A DNA stretch of 64,000 bases from Chthoniobacteraceae bacterium. Lineage in GTDB: Bacteria > Verrucomicrobiota > Verrucomicrobiia > Chthoniobacterales > Chthoniobacteraceae. The position numbers and the translations under genes are program-made. The notes beneath the pieces were generated by a model, which saw only the letters and a program-made list of their open reading frames with translations, was not told the origin of the DNA and ran no database searches. Location of the stretch: NCBI GenBank assembly GCA_947476045.1, contig CANJNZ010000001.1, forward strand, positions 62,001 through 126,000. Direction: 5' to 3'. Positions 60,168 through 64,000 of this stretch are shown one piece after another; position 1 is the first letter of the stretch, and every line of letters starts with the position of its first letter.

Positions 60168-60869
60168 ATGAAACGCCATCATTTCTACCCGAGGCCCACT
60201 GGTGAGCAGGCTGGCTGGCTCGAAAACTTCGCCAATGCTCTGGAGTCCTGCGCTGCCACGCTCGGGATCGCGCCTGCCGTTGCTGCGGACTGTGTGGCCG
60301 ATGCCCGCTGGTGCGCTTACGTGGTGGGGTTGTGGCTGGCGACGGCGCGCTCTTTTTCCCCGGCTTCGACGGATGCGGTGGAGGCGGTGCTGAAGGGGAA
60401 GGACTTTGCGGTGACTTCGCTGCCCACTTTCACGCCGCCGGCGCTGCCTGCGGGGGTTTCGCCAAGGCCGAACGGGGGGCTCGGGCGCATCTTTGAAATG
60501 GCGGGGGCCATCAAGCGGATGAAAAACTACACGGAGATCATCGGGACGCGCCTCGGCATCGTGGGCCCGGAGGATACGGGGGCGAAGACGATGCCGAAAT
60601 TCACGGCGAAGGTGCTGCAAGGGGAGGGCGTAGAAATGGTGCGGCTGGCGTTTTTCAAATTCGGGCACACGGGGGTGTTCATCGAGTCGCGGCGCGGCGG
60701 TGGCGAGTGGGAGACGCTGGCGATTGATACCGAGAGCCCCTACGATGACGAGCGCCCCCTGCTCGCCGCCGACACGCCAGAGGTGCGCGAATACCGGATG
60801 CGTTTCTGGGACAAAGGGACGCCCAACGGTGACTTGACCGCCGTGGCGAAGGCGACGGTGAGCCCGTGA
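60168..60869 (+). CDS. Conserved-looking hypothetical protein downstream of the 21-bp array
   Basis: A 233-residue protein from the ATG at 60168 (MKRHHFYPRP). The helical N-terminal half (LENFANALESCAATLGIAPAVAADCVADARWCAYVVGLWLATA) is followed by LPTFTPPALPAGV and a GRIFEMAGAIKRMKNYTEIIGTRLGIVG segment. A fibronectin-like beta domain closes it (FFKFGHTGVFIESRRGGGEW ... REYRMRFWDKGTPNGDL). The motifs resemble a family of hypotheticals I associate with Verrucomicrobia. No signal peptide. The upstream repeat array reads into it in the same frame apart from stops, so older versions of the gene could have been longer. Confidence 0.75.
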   Translation: MKRHHFYPRPTGEQAGWLENFANALESCAATLGIAPAVAADCVADARWCAYVVGLWLATARSFSPASTDAVEAVLKGKDFAVTSLPTFTPPALPAGVSPRPNGGLGRIFEMAGAIKRMKNYTEIIGTRLGIVGPEDTGAKTMPKFTAKVLQGEGVEMVRLAFFKFGHTGVFIESRRGGGEWETLAIDTESPYDDERPLLAADTPEVREYRMRFWDKGTPNGDLTAVAKATVSP

Positions 60870-60873
60870 GGGG

Positions 60874-60908
60874 AATTGCGGATTTCGGATTGCGGATTGC
60901 GGATTTGG
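60874..60908. repeat. Heptanucleotide repeat (GGATTGC)n, intergenic copy
   Basis: GGATTTC, GGATTGC, GGATTGC and GGATTTG stand in tandem just after the 233-residue gene; same unit as inside the DUF1549 gene at 2284-2320. Confidence 0.85.
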
Positions 60909-60984
60909 GGAAGTCACCCGCTCTCCGGCGGTGGCAGCGGCAATTTCCATTTGCCAAGGCATCCCAGCCTCGTTTTCCTCTCCA

Positions 60985-61050
60985 AACCATGCCCGCCCCG
61001 ATCCGTCCATACCAGTTCTCTCTGCGGTTCAATACTATGTTAGGCGTCGC
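60985..61050. repeat. attC-like site A (upstream boundary)
   Basis: The CGGTTCAA L'-like box and GTTAGGC R' box at 61025-61045 are clear; the left half (CCAAACCATGC near 60982) is degenerate. Confidence 0.55.
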
Positions 61051-61065
61051 TAGCCGCTCTGTGCA

Positions 61066-61494
61066 ATGAAGCCTTCAAAAGCCATCGGATTCGGAGCCGC
61101 CATTCTATTCGTGGCGCTTTGGTCGTTGCCATTGGCTCGCGCCATATCGCTATTTCGAGAGTCGCAGGCATACTTCGCCGAAACTGGCTCCATCAACGCA
61201 TACAACGACATTGCGTTTAGCGCCGCGCTTCTCTCGTCCTACGCCGTTTCGTTGCTCGCCGCGTTAGCTCTCGCGTGGTTTCTGTCTCTTCGTCCGCATC
61301 TTGTATTTTTGCTTCCAGTCATCGCTCTCGTCTTTGCCGTCGTCGAGGTTCTCAGATTGCGTCCAGAATCGCCCATCGCTCTCTTCCCGACCATTGCACC
61401 GTGGCGTCCGGCTCTTATCAGTATCGCAGCGGCGGCCACAGCCGCACTTTTCATCTACACTCCACGCCTCAACACAAATGACCGCAACGCCTAA
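61066..61494 (+). CDS. Cassette 1: four-TM hypothetical membrane protein
   Basis: A 142-residue protein with four hydrophobic segments (AIGFGAAILFVALWSLPLA, AALLSSYAVSLLAALALAWFL, LVFLLPVIALVFAVVEVL, ALISIAAAATAALFIYT). The last codons NDRNA and the TAA are part of the attC-like junction, a typical cassette feature. Lower GC than flanking genes. No recognised family. The start is 20 bp after the R' box. Confidence 0.75.
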   Translation: MKPSKAIGFGAAILFVALWSLPLARAISLFRESQAYFAETGSINAYNDIAFSAALLSSYAVSLLAALALAWFLSLRPHLVFLLPVIALVFAVVEVLRLRPESPIALFPTIAPWRPALISIAAAATAALFIYTPRLNTNDRNA

Positions 61495-61563
61495 TCATGC
61501 GCTGAAGCGAACCGCTCGGTGCGTCGCTGAGCTTGGGGTAGCCGTCGCTCGCGCTCACTGTGA
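61477..61563. repeat. attC-like site B, apparently lacking its R' half
   Basis: Begins ATGACCGCAACGCCTAATCA, continues with GAAGCGAACCG (L''-like) and a long centre, but ends TCACTGTGA directly at the next start with no CGGTTCAA/GTTAGGC. Confidence 0.55.
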
Positions 61564-61878
61564 ATGAATGCCACGAAGACAGCTTCCGCCATCGCTGCGT
61601 CACTCGTGTTACCGGGCGCCATCTTCGTCATCTACACCAACCTCAACATCCATCAACGGCTTTTCGTCGAGCGTCTCGGCTGTGGTTGCCATCCGTTCTT
61701 CAACACCAATCACCTTTCGCTCGTCATCTCCGCTGCTGTTCTTGTCTTTTCAGCGCTACTTTGGTGGCCCGCGTCCAGCGGTTTCTCGCGACGGTGGCGC
61801 ATCGGGTTTCGCACGATGTTCAGCGTTGCGTCCCTGTGGTTTCTCCGCTTCTTCATGACGCACAACGCTTGGCTCTGA
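61564..61878 (+). CDS. Cassette 2: small hypothetical membrane protein
   Basis: A 104-residue protein (ATG 61567 is a near alternative) with two to three hydrophobic helices (ASAIAASLVLPGAIFVIY, LVISAAVLVFSALLWW, MFSVASLWFLRFF). No recognised family. It starts immediately at the truncated attC-like site and ends 15 bp before the next one. Its small size, single orientation and composition match integron cassette ORFs. Confidence 0.65.
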   Translation: MNATKTASAIAASLVLPGAIFVIYTNLNIHQRLFVERLGCGCHPFFNTNHLSLVISAAVLVFSALLWWPASSGFSRRWRIGFRTMFSVASLWFLRFFMTHNAWL

Positions 61879-61892
61879 ACTCTACACATGAC

Positions 61893-61944
61893 GCCTCACT
61901 TCCAATGCCACCGTCACTGCGGTTCAATACTATGTTAGGGGTCG
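61893..61944. repeat. attC-like site C
   Basis: R''-like GCCTCAC at 61893, L'-like CGGTTCAA at 61920, R' GTTAGGG at 61934; 29 of 30 identical to site A over the right half. Confidence 0.6.
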
Positions 61945-61957
61945 CTCGCGTATTCCC

Positions 61958-62431
61958 GTGAAGAGAGCCCAAAAGATACTGCTTGGAGTCGCTGCGACAG
62001 TGATCGTGCTTGCAGTCGGTTACGCTATCTTTCTGCACTTTGCCATGCGTCAAATGGGCGACCATATGGGCGACGGCATCCGCGATCTCCTTCATTTCAC
62101 GCTCAACCGTGCTCAGGAGGTCGCTCGTCCTCTCACCGAGGCGGATGCTGTATTGCGTTACAATCCCACTGACTCAGGCTTTTCCTTCCGCTCAACCGCC
62201 AATCCCGAGCAGACAACGAATGTGACAGAGGAAGAGCTTTCGGGTTACATCCAACGAGAGATGGCACCTCAACCCAAACTCGTCGTTATCTATCGTCAGG
62301 CAGACTTTCCCATTCCCGCAGAGCGAACTGGCTTCGAGTCGCGCATTCGCGCGAGCCTTCAGGCAGGAGGAGCTGCATCCGTCACCTTCGCCGTCGAGCA
62401 ACCAACAACGGCGAAGTCATTATTCGAATGA
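61958..62431 (+). CDS. Cassette 3: hypothetical membrane-anchored protein
   Basis: A 157-residue protein, GTG start at 61958. An N-terminal signal anchor (ILLGVAATVIVLAVGYAIFLHF) is followed by a soluble domain (EADAVLRYNPTDSGFSFRST; EEELSGYIQREMAPQPKLVVIYRQADFPIPAER) that looks like an ExbD-type fold with PKLVVIYRQAD. No firm family. The gene ends at the D junction. Lower GC than clpX next to it. Confidence 0.65.
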   Translation: MKRAQKILLGVAATVIVLAVGYAIFLHFAMRQMGDHMGDGIRDLLHFTLNRAQEVARPLTEADAVLRYNPTDSGFSFRSTANPEQTTNVTEEELSGYIQREMAPQPKLVVIYRQADFPIPAERTGFESRIRASLQAGGAASVTFAVEQPTTAKSLFE

Positions 62432-62460
62432 CCGCAACGGCCAACCATGCGCTGTAGCGC
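62428..62460. repeat. attC-like site D (downstream boundary, left half only)
   Basis: ATGACCGCAACGGCCAACCA matches site B at nearly every base (29 of 33), but the right half is missing before the clpX leader. Confidence 0.5.
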
Positions 62461-62615
62461 TGATTCTTAGATACTCGGCAGCCCTTGCACACTCAGTTGC
62501 GCGGGGAAATGGCGGGCTGGTGACAAAAGTTTCTTTCCCACTGCGAACGGTTGCTGCTTTATTGTTTCCGGCAGTTACATTTTCTGCCGACCGTAAATTT
62601 TAAACCACAGCCCAA

Positions 62616-63905
<1,290 letters not shown>

Positions 63906-63927
63906 GTGGTGCGCAGGGAAAAGGGGG

Positions 63928-64000
63928 CTATTCCTCCCGCAGCAGATTCTCCGGCAGCGAAATCATCTCGCCCGCCGAGCCATCGGGCCGCACAGCTACG
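63928..64000 (-). CDS. 3' end of an unidentified gene (partial)
   Basis: The minus strand is open from the window edge to a TAG at 63928, giving VAVRPDGSAGEMISLPENLLREE. It converges with clpX, leaving 22 bp between the stops. Too short to identify. Confidence 0.5.
   Translation of the reverse strand, partial: VAVRPDGSAGEMISLPENLLREE

Larger units (their letters stand above)
60985..62460. mobile_element. Integron-type gene cassette array without integrase (CALIN-like)
   Basis: Three small co-oriented ORFs are separated by attC-like junctions. R'-type boxes (GTTAGGC at 61039, GTTAGGG at 61934) sit in an otherwise identical 29 of 30 bp context (CTGCGGTTCAATACTATGTT). R''-type starts lie at 61489 (GCCTAAT), 61893 (GCCTCAC) and 62440 (GCCAACC), two of them in the shared frame ATGACCGCAACG. 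ORF ends overlap these sites (NDRNA-stop at 61494), as is usual for cassettes. No integrase gene is in the window. Confidence 0.65.

Noticed and set aside
60015-61010. 331-residue minus ORF opposite the 233-residue gene
   Set aside because: Contains the palindromic array and heptanucleotide repeat in translation; no motif, and the plus gene has better protein character.

Overview
The window most resembles a member of the Verrucomicrobiota (Chthoniobacter/Spartobacteria-like), with Planctomycetota as the alternative. The evidence is a planctomycete-type cytochrome/DUF1549 giant, an arylsulfatase, several secreted PQQ-type beta-propellers, a huge autotransporter-type beta-strand repeat protein with a PEP-CTERM remnant, L-rhamnose catabolism, and many dispersed short repeats typical of these phyla. 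GC is high, with lower-GC islands around 19.1-20.5, 45.1-45.6 and 61.0-62.4 kb. I saw no rRNA or tRNA genes, no CRISPR array and no complete classical IS.

Layout. 0-6.6 kb: a partial planctomycete-cytochrome protein, a Cpx-like two-component pair, and a divergent secreted low-complexity protein. 6.6-11.1 kb: an ExbB/ExbD operon ending in an unusual ExbD-like protein with a signal peptide and a large TPR protein. 11.2-22.7 kb: an adenylating ligase, an MFS transporter, three PQQ-like propellers, a MarR regulator, a retropepsin-like protease and a cytochrome b562-like protein. A four-helix-bundle gene bounded by terminal inverted repeats is lodged among them. 23.0-28.4 kb: the 1772-residue autotransporter-repeat protein, whose PEP-CTERM tail is cut off by an in-frame TGA. 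28.6-33.1 kb: a nitrite reduction cluster (nirK-cytochrome c fusion, nirV-like, SCO1, DUF2249, and nnrS broken by one in-frame TAA). 33.2-42.0 kb: a small membrane protein, a TPR protein, a lipoprotein, an M24 peptidase, a peroxiredoxin, an RsmA-Nudix fusion, an NtrB-like kinase, a beta-barrel protein and a TonB-like protein.

42.0-49.3 kb is an L-rhamnose uptake and utilisation operon (rhaM, rhaA, rhaT, rhaP, rhaQ, rhaS), broken up by three copies of a 33-bp repeat, a GxxExxY gene and an unrelated low-GC gene. 49.4-52.5 kb holds a sulfatase, a TVP38-type membrane protein and a lipoprotein. 52.7-57.9 kb is a type II secretion pseudopilin/platform cluster (GspH/I/J/K/L/M-like). 58.0-60.9 kb holds two tandem leucine-rich-repeat paralogues and a strict 21-bp palindromic tandem array upstream of a 233-residue protein. 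61.0-62.5 kb looks like an integron gene-cassette array without an integrase (three small cassettes with attC-like junctions). clpX follows, then the 3' end of an unidentified gene.

The least explained structures are the attC-like cassette array, the 21-bp palindrome array, the IVP element with terminal inverted repeats, and the GxxExxY/33-bp repeat association in the rhamnose operon, where the repeat supplies the stop codons of two genes. All identifications come from reading motifs and family resemblance; no database search was run.
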